Source: Echinarachnius parma
Taxonomy: Eukaryota; Echinodermata; Echinoidea; Clypeasteroida; Echinarachniidae
Assembly (NCBI GenBank): GCA_037951105.1
Contig: JBAMJV010008431.1
Span: forward strand, 49,707-113,706
Direction of reading: 5' to 3'
DNA length: 64,000 nucleotides
Shown here: positions 34,745 through 46,569 of the stretch, one piece after another
How positions within the stretch are numbered: the stretch's first letter is position 1
How the letters are laid out: each line of letters begins with the position of its first letter
Translations under genes and position numbers: made by a program
The notes under the pieces: generated by a model
What the model was told of the DNA's origin: nothing
Databases searched by the model: none
What the model saw: the letters and a program-made list of their open reading frames with translations, nothing else

Positions 34745-34990
34745 ATGAGTCCCGAGGGAGCGAAGCGCCTGAGGGCTGGGGCAGGGAGGGAGGGGGAGGG
34801 TAATAAAGATTTTGCATTTATGGACTTGAAATTGTGCAATCTGGTGCATACCTAGATAGGAAATTCGGGCTTAAGATTAACTGTATCTAGGAAAGCGTGT
34901 TATAATTTGCTATATTTTTCATGAAGTAAACAAATAATTGACGCACTAATAAATATGCACCCAAACTCACACATAAATATTGTATTTAGT
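34745..34990 (-). repeat. GC-rich hairpin repeat, copy R2
   Basis: CCCGAGGGAGCGAAGCGCC, AAATTGTGCAATCTGGTGCA, CCTAGATAGGAAATTCGG, and AAACAAATAATTGAC are shared with R1 and its interrupted tail (34612-34680). Confidence 0.7.
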
Positions 34991-35059
34991 GTCATACATA
35001 GTTCCAACATAAACCATAATTATGGCGCATGTATGATCCAACAACATGGCCTGGGTTGA

Positions 35060-35225
35060 ATGATGAATCCCGAGGGAGCGAAGCGACCGAGGGCTTGGGC
35101 AGAGCCAGAGGGGGAGGGTTTGGGAGGGGGTATCCCCCTCCCACGGGGAAGATGTTGCATTTATATACTTGAAATGGTGCAATTTGGTGCACTGCATGCC
35201 ATACCTGTGAAGGAAATTTAGAATC
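35060..35225 (-). repeat. GC-rich hairpin repeat, copy R3
   Basis: CCCGAGGGAGCGAAGCGACC, GGTTTGGGAGGGGGTATCC, CCCTCCCACGGGGAAG and TGCAATTTGGTGCA align with R1 and R2. A GCGCGCGAAGCGCGC hairpin follows at 35297-35311. Confidence 0.7.
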
Positions 35226-35394
35226 CGAGTTTTAAAAAAAATAATAAAATGTCCATGCTCATCAGATGTTTACAACAAACTGAGATAATCTGTTCGCGCG
35301 CGAAGCGCGCAGCGAAAATTGAAAATGGATGTATAAACTAGTTTTTAAACGTAAGCTCATACATTTGATTGTGTCTTTCCCACTCTTTTTTTTT

Positions 35395-35512
35395 TTTTTT
35401 GGAGGGGGGGGGGGGGCTTTTTGGGGGGGCAAAATTGCGTTTTGCCCCCCCACTTTTTGGATTGGGGGGGCGGCCGCCCCCCCTGCCCCCCCACTTCCGG
35501 CGCCTATGAGCG
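35395..35512. repeat. Poly(T)-poly(G)-poly(C) hairpin module
   Basis: T-run, G-run, GGGGGGGCAAAATTGCGTTT, TTTGCCCCCCC, GGGGGGGCGGCCGCCCCCCC and an edge GGCGCCTATGAGC. Several nested G/C arms can pair. Related modules lie at 33629, 39085 and 59690. Confidence 0.65.
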
Positions 35513-35948
35513 CACCTATATCAGTTTGAAGAATCCTTCCAATATAGCGCCTTATGAAAATTTTCAGTCCCGTGCGCGAGGATCGACGCTCACCGCATTT
35601 CAGAAGACATAGAGCGCGTATAGGCCTAACAAACTTCCTAGCATGGTAAATCGTTTATCATACCAAGGGCCCTTTTAGGATCTTGAATCTGCCTCCCGCT
35701 TTTATAGATAATTTTGACGCCTTCATGCAGGCTTTAAAGGCGCATAGCTGCACTACGTAGTCCTAAATGTCAAACTTCTTTTACTAATTTCTTCACTCCA
35801 AATGCACCCGTTCCATTAATTCATGATGCATAATCTAGGCATATTGTTGATGATCATGATTGAAGGAGCACCAGTCATCTTCTTAAGAGTCGACATCTGC
35901 ATCAGTTGAGCATAGGCCTACTGAAACTAATTCAAGGGACCCGAGCAT

Positions 35949-36495
35949 AGCTGTTTTTTAAAGTTTGAAAAGGACTGTAAATCTTAATTTTTGCCGCGCG
36001 CTTCGCGCGCATATTCTGAAATACTGATATATACGAAATTTATTAGACCCTCATCTATCATGTCTATAGCACACTATCATCGGAAAATAAAATAATTTGA
36101 AATAATATATCTTTTAGTAAATTCGGTCCCCCTCCTTTGTCATTAAGTATGTTTGGTTCCATACTTATATACTTTATATTACGTGAAATTTCTGTCTTAG
36201 GTGTGCACCAAATCGCACAATTTCAGGCCCCAAAATACGAAAGCTCCCTACTGTGGGAGGGGGACACCCCCTCCCACACCCTCCCCCAATCGGTCGCTTC
36301 GCTTCCTCGCAATGTCTCCCCTCCACTTTTGCTTAGTTCCATTGGAGCTCAATGCCCTAGACTATATCGATGGCTCTATAGTATACAGGATCACGTGGAT
36401 CCATCTCACGGGCTTAATCTTTCCTCGCTATTACCGTTTTAAAATACGTAACGAGTAGATTCACTATTATATACCATTTCAACACCCATGATTAA
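35949..36495 (+). repeat. GC-rich hairpin repeat, copy R4 (long form)
   Basis: Collinear with 59879-60487: GCCGCGCGCTTCGCGCGCAT, GTATGTTTGGTTCCATACTT, GTGTGCACCAAATCGCACAA, CTCCCTACTGTGGGAGGGGG, CTCCCACACCCTCCCCC, GGTCGCTTCGCTTCCTCGCA and ATCACGTGGATCCAT. It contains several short perfect hairpins. It is a dispersed repeat, not coding. Confidence 0.85.
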
Positions 36496-36734
36496 GACAA
36501 TGATAAAGAAAATAATGACCATACTTCTACAGTGATATTTTAAACACCAATTTCAAAAATTTCAAAAAAATTGGGAGGGGGTGAACCCCCTCTCACACCC
36601 TCCCCCAAATATATGTAGACAAGCATACGGCGTGAGAGTATTTGAGTCTGGTGTGTGTGTACACGTAGGTTTGATTGTGTGTGTATACTTTATCATGAGG
36701 GAAATGATTTCTTTAATTCAGTATTATCAAATTT

Positions 36735-36915
36735 CCTTCCAAGGTATGCACCAAATTCAAGTAAAAATTGGCAAAAGCTCCATACCGTGGGAGGGGGGAT
36801 ACCCCCCTCCCACACCCTCCCCCCCCCCCCCCCCCTCGGGCGCTACGCGCCCTCGGGCTTGGTCGCTCCGCTCCCTCGCAGCTGTGCCCCCCCCCCCCAA
36901 TCACTTGACCCTCGC
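36735..36915 (+). repeat. GC-rich hairpin repeat, copy R5
   Basis: GTATGCACCAAATTCAAG, GCTCCATACCGTGGGAGG, CTCCCACACCCTCCCCC, CGGGCGCTACGCGCCC and GGTCGCTCCGCTCCCTCGCA, ending CTCGCTACGCCACTG. The end links this family to the CAGTGGCGTAGC termini. Confidence 0.7.
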
Positions 36916-37152
36916 TACGCCACTGGCAAGCGGTCAATTCATATCACAAGGGCGCGACTACTTCCAGTCACTAATATCAATGGAATGTACAGTACGTGTC
37001 ACAAGTCCTTTAATATCTCGCTTATCTCGCCATCATGAGGTGTTCAATAAAACATTGACGGATTATGTGTACTTATAGACCAGCGAAGAAACCAAAATAG
37101 GGAAAATATGGCGCATCCGAGAAAACGCGATTCTAGTTCAAGTTCACCTAAA

Positions 37153-37386
37153 TACCGTAGAACACCATCGTCAAGCACCCCCCAAGCACCTATATGCATC
37201 TTGCTTTTAAAGAGCGCCCGCGCTCTGTCCAAACGGGAAACCTTAATCAAGAATGCAAATAATGGTGAGGAATATTCATGAGGATTATAATGGAGGTGAA
37301 TCTCATGGAAACGTCTTTAAAAGCAAGATGCGTATAGGTGATTGGGGGGGGGGGGGGGGGGTGCTTGACGATGGTGTTCTACGGTA
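37153..37386. mobile_element. MITE with perfect 31-bp TIR
   Basis: TACCGTAGAACACCATCGTC continuing AAGCACCCCCC is perfectly mirrored at the right. Imperfect pairing continues through CACCTATATGCATCTTGC and TTTTAAAG to about 70 bp. TA at the edges suggests a TA target. The right copy of the C/G run has expanded to about 18 G. Confidence 0.85.
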
Positions 37387-38109
37387 TACCATCGAATTAC
37401 AAGCGTCGCTGATTTTCGAATAGTTTAACATTTATTGATACAAATTTACTTTAGACTCGTCTGAGGTGATCTATTCTCGCGAGTAACATAAGCGCTTTCT
37501 ATTATTATTCTAACCCCAGTCAACGGATACACAATGCGTCCATTCCTGCACATAAAGTGAACTTTCCACTCCACTTGGGGTAATCCCGCCAGTCGCATAT
37601 TATAGCTGTTTGTTAGGCGTGCTGCTGATTATTGCAAAAAACAGTATTGGGAAAGTTACCGAAATTATCTTTATTGGCCAAACTAATTGATCCGTATTGT
37701 TGAATAAGTATTTTTTTTAGGGCTTATGTGGAAACATCCCAACCTTAGTATCGTTAAATGCAGAAAATCAGTTGAAAAGTTTTTGCATGCCGCTGACATT
37801 GGGCCTTAACTCGCCGCTAGTTTGGCCCGTCTACGCTGGCCACATCTATCAATCTATCATTGCTCAATTGATTCATTTCTAAGCAGTATTTTGTCAAAAT
37901 CTTTACATTAACATTTAAGTTATGATATATCATTTCACGTGGTAGGTGATGAAAGCACATTTTTTTCATTTGGTGTGTGTGGGGCGTTTCCCAATACTGT
38001 TATTAGGCTTTAACCACGTTCATATCCTTTCGGGCATCCATTAACATGATCAATGCACCTGAGTAGAGACCAGCGATGGTGATTTGAATAATGCCTTGCT
38101 GATGTGCAC
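37387..38109. other. No recognisable feature
   Basis: AT-rich; no gene or repeat partner. Confidence 0.4.
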
Positions 38110-38215
38110 AATTGCCTGCATGGGCACTGATCGATTTTGAACCCAGGTCCCCTTTATTGGAAGTCCAGTGCCCATCCAATCGTGCCACAACACTTCCAAC
38201 ACTTTCAAATGCATG
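38110..38215 (-). mobile_element. tRNA-derived SINE-like element
   Basis: On the minus strand, TGTGGCACGATTGGATGG matches a pol III A box. About 30 bp further GACCTGGGTTCAAAATCGA matches a B box (GGTTCRANNC). It shares the ACTTCCAATNNAGGGG segment with 31310-31405. It may extend left to about 38010. Confidence 0.6.
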
Positions 38216-38779
38216 CAAAAAAGCTCGTATGTGAACGCTTTTTTATATGATTTGCCTTTGAGGTGTTTAACGCGAATCCCTTTCTAGCATCTTTTGAAGC
38301 TTTATGTTTTCTCATTTCAATTTTCTAGTAAATACTGAAAATTTATTGGATTATCTTATTTAAAATCAACTATTTCATTTGTTATTATTTGTCCCCTAGC
38401 GATTTATACATTCAATTTCAAAATATTACAACCAGCCATTTTAAAGATGTCATTTTGTCATCACAAGAAAAAAAAAACATATGCAATCTGGAAGAAAATG
38501 AGTGTTTCGTGAAATATTTTGCTAGAAAAATAAGTGACATATACGCTTCAATTATTTCATATCTTTCGTTGTCTTTTGTTTCTATTTTCTTCGGCTTGTA
38601 AGCACTTGAAATTGCAACGCTGAAAATGTCAGCTCTGCATTGCGGGGACCCATTATTACTTTATCAAAATATCTAATTTCCATGTTTTCCCACTTTCCCT
38701 CTCTTTATTGAACTAATTCACTTCCCTTCATTTCACATTCAGAGCTCCTTCAAATCCAATCCTATAAATATTCATGCCG
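38216..38779. other. No recognisable feature
   Basis: AT-rich. A 70-codon plus frame at 38389-38601 has no recognisable motif. Confidence 0.4.
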
Positions 38780-39075
38780 TGTTTTTTCTTCGTTTGAGCC
38801 ACGCAAGTCACCCGTATAATTTCTCGATTCCATGCGTTCCCCCTGATATATCTTATCCCCCCTCTCCCCATCGCTCTTTAGTTTCCTCTTTCTTTTTCTC
38901 CCCCCCCCCCTTCCCATCCCTTCTCTCTCCTGCTCTCTTTCTATCTCCTCGTCTCTCTCCCACTACCTCCTCCTCCTGCTCCACTCTCTCTCTCTCTCTC
39001 TCTCTCTGCCCCCCTCTCAAACTTATCTCATTCTTTTTACCTCAGTTGTTTTCTCTGTTCTCTTCCCATTACTCT
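38780..39075. repeat. Pyrimidine-rich tract with (TC)n
   Basis: CCCTCTC/TTTCTC-rich on the + strand with a (TC)n run at 38983-39006. Followed at 39085-39160 by a GGGGGCGCGTGCCCCC hairpin module. Confidence 0.75.
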
Positions 39076-39396
39076 CTTCCTCTGCAGGGGCATATGGGGC
39101 GGGGTCATGGGGGCGCGTGCCCCCTTTAAAATTTGTCGTGCCCCCAGGTGCCCCACACCCAAAATGTTGCTGGCGGGGAAAAGTCGACTATATAGGGAAA
39201 TTTGCAAGTTTATGTCATTCTAAAGGTAAATGTCATTATTTTCGGGCAGAGAATTGTAATGCCTTGTTTGTATTGTTAGTCAGTTGATAACCTGTTCCAC
39301 CTCACGGAATTATGGAAGGCCCCTCTTCTGCCCTTACGATGAAAATCCTAGGTATGTCCCTCTGCCACTCTCTCTCTCTTTCCCTTCACTCTTTCC

Positions 39397-39727
39397 ATGG
39401 GGGTTTTCCACAAAGATTCTTAGTTGAACTTAACTCTAAGTTGGACCTGCCTATTATGGAAAGCCATTTGCAGCCTTGGAATAAAACATATTCAAAAGCA
39501 CACAAATACAAGTATTTGAGACATCCAACAAAAATGGGTATATAATTATGAATAATTTCAAGGCTCCTTTGATATTAACAGATTTATCTCATTTTTATCA
39601 AAATTAGTGCCTTTTTAAAAAAGAACTGTTTCAACAAGTTTACGTCGTAGAAACTAACGGCTTTCCATAATTTTTAGATCCAACTTAGAGTTAAGTTCAA
39701 CTTCAAATCTTTTTTAAACACCCCCAT
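39397..39727. mobile_element. MITE with ATGGGGGTTTT ends
   Basis: The left ATGGGGGTTTTCCACAAAGA and, in reverse, ATGGGGGTGTTTAAAAAAGA continue through AGTTGAACTTAACTCTAAGT, TGGA and ATTATGGAAAGCC: a TIR of about 70 bp. Non-autonomous. Confidence 0.8.
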
Positions 39728-40245
39728 ACCGTATATCTTGTGTTACCCCTCCCCTTCTTACGTCTCTCTATACTCTTTCCATCTATCCCTTTCATGGGTA
39801 CGTCCTTTACATTTTGTTGTACATCTTGGAGACTTACCGCTTTTCCAATAAAACAACCGCCTGCCATGGTAAAGCTCGATAATCCGTCAAACGTTCAGCA
39901 CGAGTTTCTGACGCATAAATGAAAACCAAAGTTATAATAGTGTTTATAATTATGCATACTGAGAGGAAATGAAATTTCTCCATTTATATACGGTTTTTAA
40001 AAAAAAAGCTTCCACCCGCAAACAAATGCAAAATTGTTTAAAGTAACAATAAACGCACTATACATATACGCACAATGATTTTCTATTTCGAAAAGAGGTA
40101 TAATGTAGTGGATAGGTTAAATTACTGTTTAATTAGTGGTACAGATGAAACCATATAATACTTCAATTTGTATGCGCCATAATCCAATATGTTGTACTGA
40201 TTCAAATATAATACATTCTACTCACTACATTCATCAGGGGAAGCT
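39728..40245. other. No recognisable feature
   Basis: AT-rich; no gene or repeat partner. Confidence 0.4.
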
Positions 40246-40648
40246 AGAAGGGATCTAGTAACTTCGTCGACACGTGCAAAAAGTGATGAATGATTGATCA
40301 TTTTCTTTTTCTTTTTTTTTACCTTTTCTGATATGTCCACTGAGTATTAATGTGTGGAAATTTCACGTTAAATTGATGTTATACGGCCGAGTAATGAGCG
40401 TAAATGTTAAGCGATATTCGCTAACTCATTGCGCTGACTTTATACATGCACAGTTATAACTTTCCAGTGGATGATTAAAAACACTTCTACCGTAGATATC
40501 TTTTTAACGAAAGGGAAATTCGACGAACCACACATGCTCCATGTTTATTTTGGTAATATATACGAATACAACAAGGTATGAGAGAACCACTAGTCTTTAG
40601 TACTAAGCAATTTTGGTGGATTTGGTCAATGTTATTATATCTCTTTAA
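40246..40648 (+). mobile_element. TTAA MITE, family C copy 2
   Basis: Starts AGAAGGGATCTAGTAACTT (first TTAA mutated) and ends TTATTATATCTCTTTAA. It shares CCAGTGGATGATTAAAA, TTTTTAACGAAAGGGAAATT and GAGAACCACTAG with copies 1 and 3. Confidence 0.8.
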
Positions 40649-41133
40649 TTTACCGCGTTATAAACAAGATAAAATAAATAACGCTATTTATACTATTTAA
40701 CAGGAAAATAAATGATACAACATAAGTGAATAAATAGATTATTATATAAATGAATGGATAAATACATACAAAAATAAATCATAGCTGTTTCTGTAAGAAT
40801 CCGTTAAGTTCATATTAGTCGAATAACAGCTAAGATCCTGTTTTTACGAGGTTTTGTATAATACAATATTTGTTATACCTTTTTAGTCTTCATAATATGT
40901 GAACATTTCATCTTGAACATGTAATTATTAAGTTATTTTTTCTTGATAAAATTTAAGTCATGTTGTAATGGATCAACTTGGACATTTTGGATTTTAGATT
41001 AGACAAATATTCTTCGTCTACAAAAATGAAAATACAACTTTTTAGGAAGAATGAACTAAAATGAAAATTGTATTTGATTTCATTCTTCATAAAAGTTTTA
41101 TTTTCATTAATGAACATCTTGATAATTGTGTGA
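40649..41133. other. No recognisable feature
   Basis: Very AT-rich; no gene. Confidence 0.4.
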
Positions 41134-41709
41134 TCATCGATTCTGCATAATTAACATGTATAATTATCATGTATCGTGTTAGGCATATCGTGTAATCTGA
41201 ATAGTTTGATTCAATTCGATTTAAAGTTTATTTCAAATAGATGTTATGAACACACTTGTACGAGTAAATTGCAACGGGTAGCACATATTAAAAGCGCATT
41301 ATTATAGCTCGTCGAGCAAGGGCACTCTGATGATATTAATGAAATGATTATGTATGATAAATATAACAAATAATAAAGACCTACTATAGACATGATAAAG
41401 GACATTTACAATTTGCACTGGTCATCGATTCTGCATAATTAACATGTATGATTATCATGTATCGTGTTAGGCATATCGTGTAATCTGAATAGTTTTATTC
41501 CATTCGATTTAAAGTTTATTTCAAATAGATGTTATGAACACACTTGTACGAGTAAATTGCAACGGGTAGCACATATTAAAAGCGCATTATTATAGCTCGT
41601 CGAGCAAGGGCACTCTGATGATATTAATAAAATGATTATGTATGATAAATATAACAAATAATAACGACCTACTATAGACATGATAAAGGACATTTACAAT
41701 TTGCACTGG
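41134..41709. repeat. 288-bp tandem duplication
   Basis: TCATCGATTCTGCATAATTA recurs at 41134 and 41422, exactly 288 bp apart, and both copies end AATTTGCACTGG. Only a handful of substitutions separate them, so the duplication is recent. Confidence 0.95.
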
Positions 41710-42119
41710 AAATAATATCATACAATAATTATCATCAAGGATACGAACCCCTAATATAATCACTAACAACAATAAATAAAACAATCACATATAATGCAGC
41801 ACTTTATTAGATGCAGCATTTAAACAAAACAACACAATTACTATCAAACAGACGAAGCATAATAACTTGGTTCAGAAGGAAAAAATAATAAACATGCATA
41901 TACAAAACTACGTACAAGCTATACAAAATACACGCTGTGCTAATTAATATACACCTTCAAACACTTTGTAAGGGTTAAAAGCATCACCCATATGTCATGT
42001 ATGTCCGAATGCATCAATTATATATGAGTCACCGGGACTGGGAGAAAATGCGTCCATTCATTGTGCATGCAATTAAACACCTGAACCCTGGAGCTGTTAC
42101 ATGGATCAGAGGCGTAGTA
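41710..42119. other. No recognisable feature
   Basis: AT-rich; no gene. A CAGAGGCGTAGTAAGG edge near 42107 leads into the next repeat. Confidence 0.4.
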
Positions 42120-42361
42120 AGGATTGTGTAAAAGGGGGTACGAGGCGGGAGGTAAGGGTTGTGTAAAGGGGGTACGAGGCGGGAGGTAAGGGTTGTGTAA
42201 AGGAGGTACGAGGCTGGAGGTAAGGGTTGTGTAAAGGGGGTACGAGGCGTGAGGTAAGGGTTGTGTAAAGGGGGTACGAGGCGGGAGGTAAGGGTTATGT
42301 AAAGGGGGTACGAGGCGGGAGGTAAGGGTTGTGTAAAGGGGGTACGAGGCGGGAGGTAATA
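42120..42361. repeat. 34-bp minisatellite, about seven units
   Basis: ACGAGGCGGGAGGTAAGG plus GTTGTGTAAAGGGGGT repeats every 34 bp (for example ACGAGGC at 42140 and 42174). Minus-strand Pro/Leu/Thr frames across it are artefacts of the repeat. Confidence 0.95.
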
Positions 42362-42769
42362 GGGGAGATGCACTTCCCATTCCGATAATTTTTTTAACAC
42401 TATTACTCGGTGAGGAAATTTAATATTCGGGGCAAAATATTCTGTCCTTTATGCGAAATGCACACATTTTTTCTTGAATGTTAGCTTTGATTTTGGAGCT
42501 TTGAACTGCTACAATCCAAAATCTTCCAGGGGCTCCAACCCCTGGCCAGAGGCCCTACAACAGCACCTTCCCGCTCGATGTTCGCATTTTAGAGCCCCAC
42601 CCCTTGTTAATAATCCTGGCTATGCCACATTGTTCGTAAAGTTGTTTAGATACATTGTGGGGGCCTTGGGGAAACTTGCTCCTCCCTCCCGTGGTGGGGA
42701 AATTAAAAAAAAATAGAAGGAATACATGGTATTCATTTTTTTTCCTCATAAATTGCACTCCCCTTTGGA

Positions 42770-43640
42770 GCCTTGCCCGACATAATTATATGACATTTGC
42801 TCCGGAAGCAATTGTTCAGTGTACTAATCGACTCGTTAGCGATTCAGTAAAAATTTAAATTACGAGGTTAATTTTAGGCTATGCGGTTTGGTTTATGGGT
42901 GATTTTAGGGTTCCGGTTAGGGTTATATATTAAATTGTTTCGGGTTGATATTAATAAAAAAAAATAAAAGCAGAGCAATTATCGCAAGAGTAAATATCAC
43001 GATACCCCCCCCCCCCCCTCCTCCCTTGGCTTGAACCTTGCTACGCAGCTGTCAACATGTATACCCCCTCGTTAAGGTTATATTAGGGATATGTGAAGGG
43101 TCATGGTTAGGGTTACAAAATGGTTTATGAATAAATAACACATAATAGAATTGTCACCGGAACAAATGTCGCGGAATCCCCCCCCCCCCCCCCTCCTCTA
43201 GCGCTTGACCCTGGCTACGCAAATGCCAACGTGTGTACCCCCCCCCCCCCCCCCCCCCGTCTCGTTAAGGGTTTAGTGATAGTTTAATGGTGTTGGGTAG
43301 GAGTAAATATCGTTGCTGGTTTATGAATAAATACCATCGGAGCAATCGTTGCCGGATAACATTGAACCTGTTGCCCCCCCCCCCCCCCCCCAACCCCTGC
43401 CCCCTTCCTTAGCTTGATACCTTAATACACCACTGCCAACCTCTGTATCCCCTTAAAGGTCTTGGTTATGTGTGATAAATCGTTGCTGGTTTATGAACAA
43501 ATGATATAATATAATCTGATAATGGATCGTTTTGTCCCACCCCGCCGGCCACCACCCCCTTAGCTTGAACCATGCTACCCCACCATCAACAAGTGAACCC
43601 CCCTCCCCCCTCCCCCTCCCCCTCGAGCTATATTAGATAG
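42770..43640. repeat. Diverged ~150-205-bp tandem array with poly(C)
   Basis: Four units, each with a C-run, CCTTNGCTTGAACCTTGCTAC, CAACATGTGTACCCCC, CGTTAAGG, TTAGGGTTA and TGGTTTATGAATAAAT. CTTGA anchors lie near 43030, 43204, 43411 and 43564. The first half-unit begins near 42770. Confidence 0.75.
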
Positions 43641-44424
43641 GACGTCTATTTCGTTGAGTCGTGACGCATGTTTTTTTCCCCTTTGCGTCTGTATGTTTTC
43701 CTTTCGCTCGAATTGTATCGTTATTATGCTTCGCTAACGCGTGTGATTCGAGTAACCTCAACATAGTTCGGTAATTATCTCCGTTTCTTCCTCGCGATTA
43801 GCACTGGGTATACAAAAAAAGGAAGAAAAAAAAAACAGACAGGATTTTGATAAGAAAGTGAGACAGGAAAACAAATTAAAGGGAACTTTGGCATTTCAGG
43901 AAGTAAATCACTCTTAAATTATGCAAAACACAGATTACTTAAAGAAATGAAAAACCTTTGAGAAACGGCTAATTATAAATAATATAGATAATTATATGTT
44001 ATCACAATATTATTGCACATTGCATTTCTAGTGTTGATAACCCTGGCCCACTTGTGTGTAATTGTGTTTGTACTTTAATCAAAGATTTGGGATTTAATTT
44101 GGTCTTGTTTATGATTTCAACGACCCCCATGGTGTTTAAATTACAGCATTTTAGACAAGAATTTGTTTCCCTTTAACAATGAGTTTTATCATTGTCGATC
44201 AAAGTTGATTGCTTTAATTTAGCTCGGTCGACTAGATGGATTATCTAATCAAATTTCTTTTAATTTTAGACGCTACACATCGTAAAACTTTCACACATCA
44301 CTCAGTACACACAACGTACAACATTGATAAACATTTTATCACGTTCTGTCCGGTTTTGCACGTAGTCACATATAAACTGGATCCATTTTTATATTAGTTC
44401 ATAATTGGATTCTTGGCGACGATC
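43641..44424. other. No recognisable feature
   Basis: AT-rich; no gene. Confidence 0.4.
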
Positions 44425-44802
44425 TTAAAGGGATCTAGTAACTTTGTTGACATGTGTAATGTGCAAAAAATGATGAATGGTTCATACAATGTACATTGTT
44501 GTTATATAATGTGTCCACTTGGTATTGTGTGAACATTTCAAGTCAAATGGAGGTTATAGCCGAGTAATGAGCAGAAAATGCAAAGTGATATTCACTAACA
44601 CATTGCACTGACTTTGTACACGGTTACGACTATCCAGTGGATAGTTTAAAATCTTAAATATCTTTTTAACGAAAGGGAAATTCAAAATACCGAAACCTGT
44701 CCCGTGCTTCTATTTTTAATATAAATCCAACAAAATATGATGGAACCGCTATAATTCCAATTGGATTTTGAGGATTTGGACAATGTAACTAAGTCCCTTT
44801 AA
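44425..44802 (+). mobile_element. TTAA MITE, family C copy 3 (intact)
   Basis: The left end is TTAAAGGGATCTAGTAACTT; the right end in reverse is TTAAAGGGACTTAGTTAC. TTAA lies at 44425-44428 and 44799-44802. It is the best-preserved copy of the family here and serves as the empty-site reference for copy 1. Confidence 0.85.
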
Positions 44803-45759
44803 AAGTTGCTATACGTTGTTACGATGAAATTACAATTCGGACATCTGAAAATTAAAATAAAGCAGGTTTCAATTCCTGAGTACATTCAATTTACACATCG
44901 GCATACGGGAACAGCTACTGTATCCGTTATTCAGTTCGTACCGAAGGATCGGAGCAGCATTATTAAGTTGGATGTGGTGGAATTAATATCGTATGCATAT
45001 CATAATTAGATATGAAGCTCTTGAGTTTCTGGAATGAATTCGCTATAACACCGGTAAACCTCGAAAAGAAAAGATACAAATAATCTCTTCTAGAAAATGA
45101 GCATTGATGGCTCTTGTAGCCATGTTTTGTATCGCTTCGTACTCTAATAAATCATTGTTTCTGGTTTCCCCAAATTAATAAATGCAATTAGCACGGCAGC
45201 TTGCAGTTCGTTCAAGTTTGTATAGCTTTCTACTGTTTCTTTACTTCAAGCAAAAATTATCTTCGGGGTTTTTTTGGGGGGAAAAGGGGGATTGATATTA
45301 TCATGTTCCGTTCATGTAGGTATCAAACAAAAGAAAACAAATAACTATCTTATCTGGTCTTATGAATGTGGTTTCGACTGATTTATGACATCTTTTGTAG
45401 AAACTTCTTTGTAAGTTTATCTACTTGTATATACCATGTATACGTAAGGTGTGTTCTTTTTAATTCCGACGTGTTTGATGTGAACAAACTTTTTTTTATA
45501 AACGCCAAGCAGGCAAATACTTGCATACAAAAAAACAAGATAATTGTATACACGCCCAAAAGCATTAGTAAATATCTTACTATGCATTTCTCTATATATG
45601 ACGTCATACTACCACCCCATACGTAGAAGGTAGAAGGTAATAACAGGACGCAGTCAGTGGAACAACTATTTGAACATAGATGTTGCTTGTAAGTATCGGC
45701 TTCCATGGTGGTGTCGATAATACGGGTGGTGTGCGGTTGCACCATGTATGAGATTGATG
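44803..45759. other. No recognisable feature
   Basis: Overlapping frames of up to 120 codons on both strands near 45366-45745 show no recognisable domain. Confidence 0.4.
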
Positions 45760-45845
45760 AGTCCTGAGAAGGATTCTTTCTTGGATAGTCCTAAAAAGGA
45801 CTGGGGTAGTCCTAGAAAGGACTGTGGGTAGTCCTGGAAAGGACT
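45760..45845. repeat. Tandem AGTCCT...AGGACT hairpins
   Basis: Four consecutive short palindromes: AGTCCTGAGAAGGATT (45760), AGTCCTAAAAAGGACT (45787), AGTCCTAGAAAGGACT (45808) and AGTCCTGGAAAGGACT (45830). They are spaced 27, 21 and 22 bp. GATTCTTTCTTG flanks lie on both sides. Confidence 0.85.
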
Positions 45846-46569
45846 GTTGGTATTCTTTCTTGAGCTTGTAGTTCTACAGCGCCGGTATAGTTATTGTAAG
45901 GAGAGGGTGGGTGGTAGGAGGGGCTCTTTTTTAACATAGACTGATGTTTTGGTCTATAGATAGCTAGATGCATTCATGAATAGTGATATACATAAACATT
46001 AAATGAAATGAATAGTAAGAATCTGGTTTAAATAGAGGACGGTTCAAATAAGTACAATTATCGAACAAATTATACATAATTATTTGGGTAGAACAACCCC
46101 AACGTTAGTTTGATGAAAGTCCGTTCCCAAATGTTCCCAAACATATATACCATTCACAACTCAGTCATTCCAATAAATGAAAGGGAACAAATGTTCATTT
46201 TCGGAAGAAAATGGGTTTCAAATTTCACGTGTCTAAATAGCGACCTCTTCCGTTAACGGATGCTATTTGAATATAAATGCATTTTTAATGAGACATTAAG
46301 ATATATGCTCCTACTGTTCATAGACATAACAACAAGGGCGTCAGTCATAATATAAGTGATTGTTGTGATATAGTTATGTTGGGCAAAAACAATGGCGTTG
46401 CAATGAATGGTGAACACGCCCACACGGGACAGAAAGGTGTCGACGATTTTTATGGTGCATGGCGGCCTGTGACAAATAAAAAATATATGATATGTTTTGA
46501 ATTTGTTTTTATTAATTTTCTTTACAAGAGAGGGTATAATGAAAGCAAGGGTGAAAGATGGGGATGTAA
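45846..46569. other. No recognisable feature
   Basis: AT-rich; the 121-codon minus frame at 46253-46618 is not recognisable and runs into the MITE. Confidence 0.4.

Noticed and set aside
45366..45745. 86- and 120-codon overlapping frames as a gene
   Set aside because: They lie on opposite strands over the same bases, and neither has a recognisable domain.
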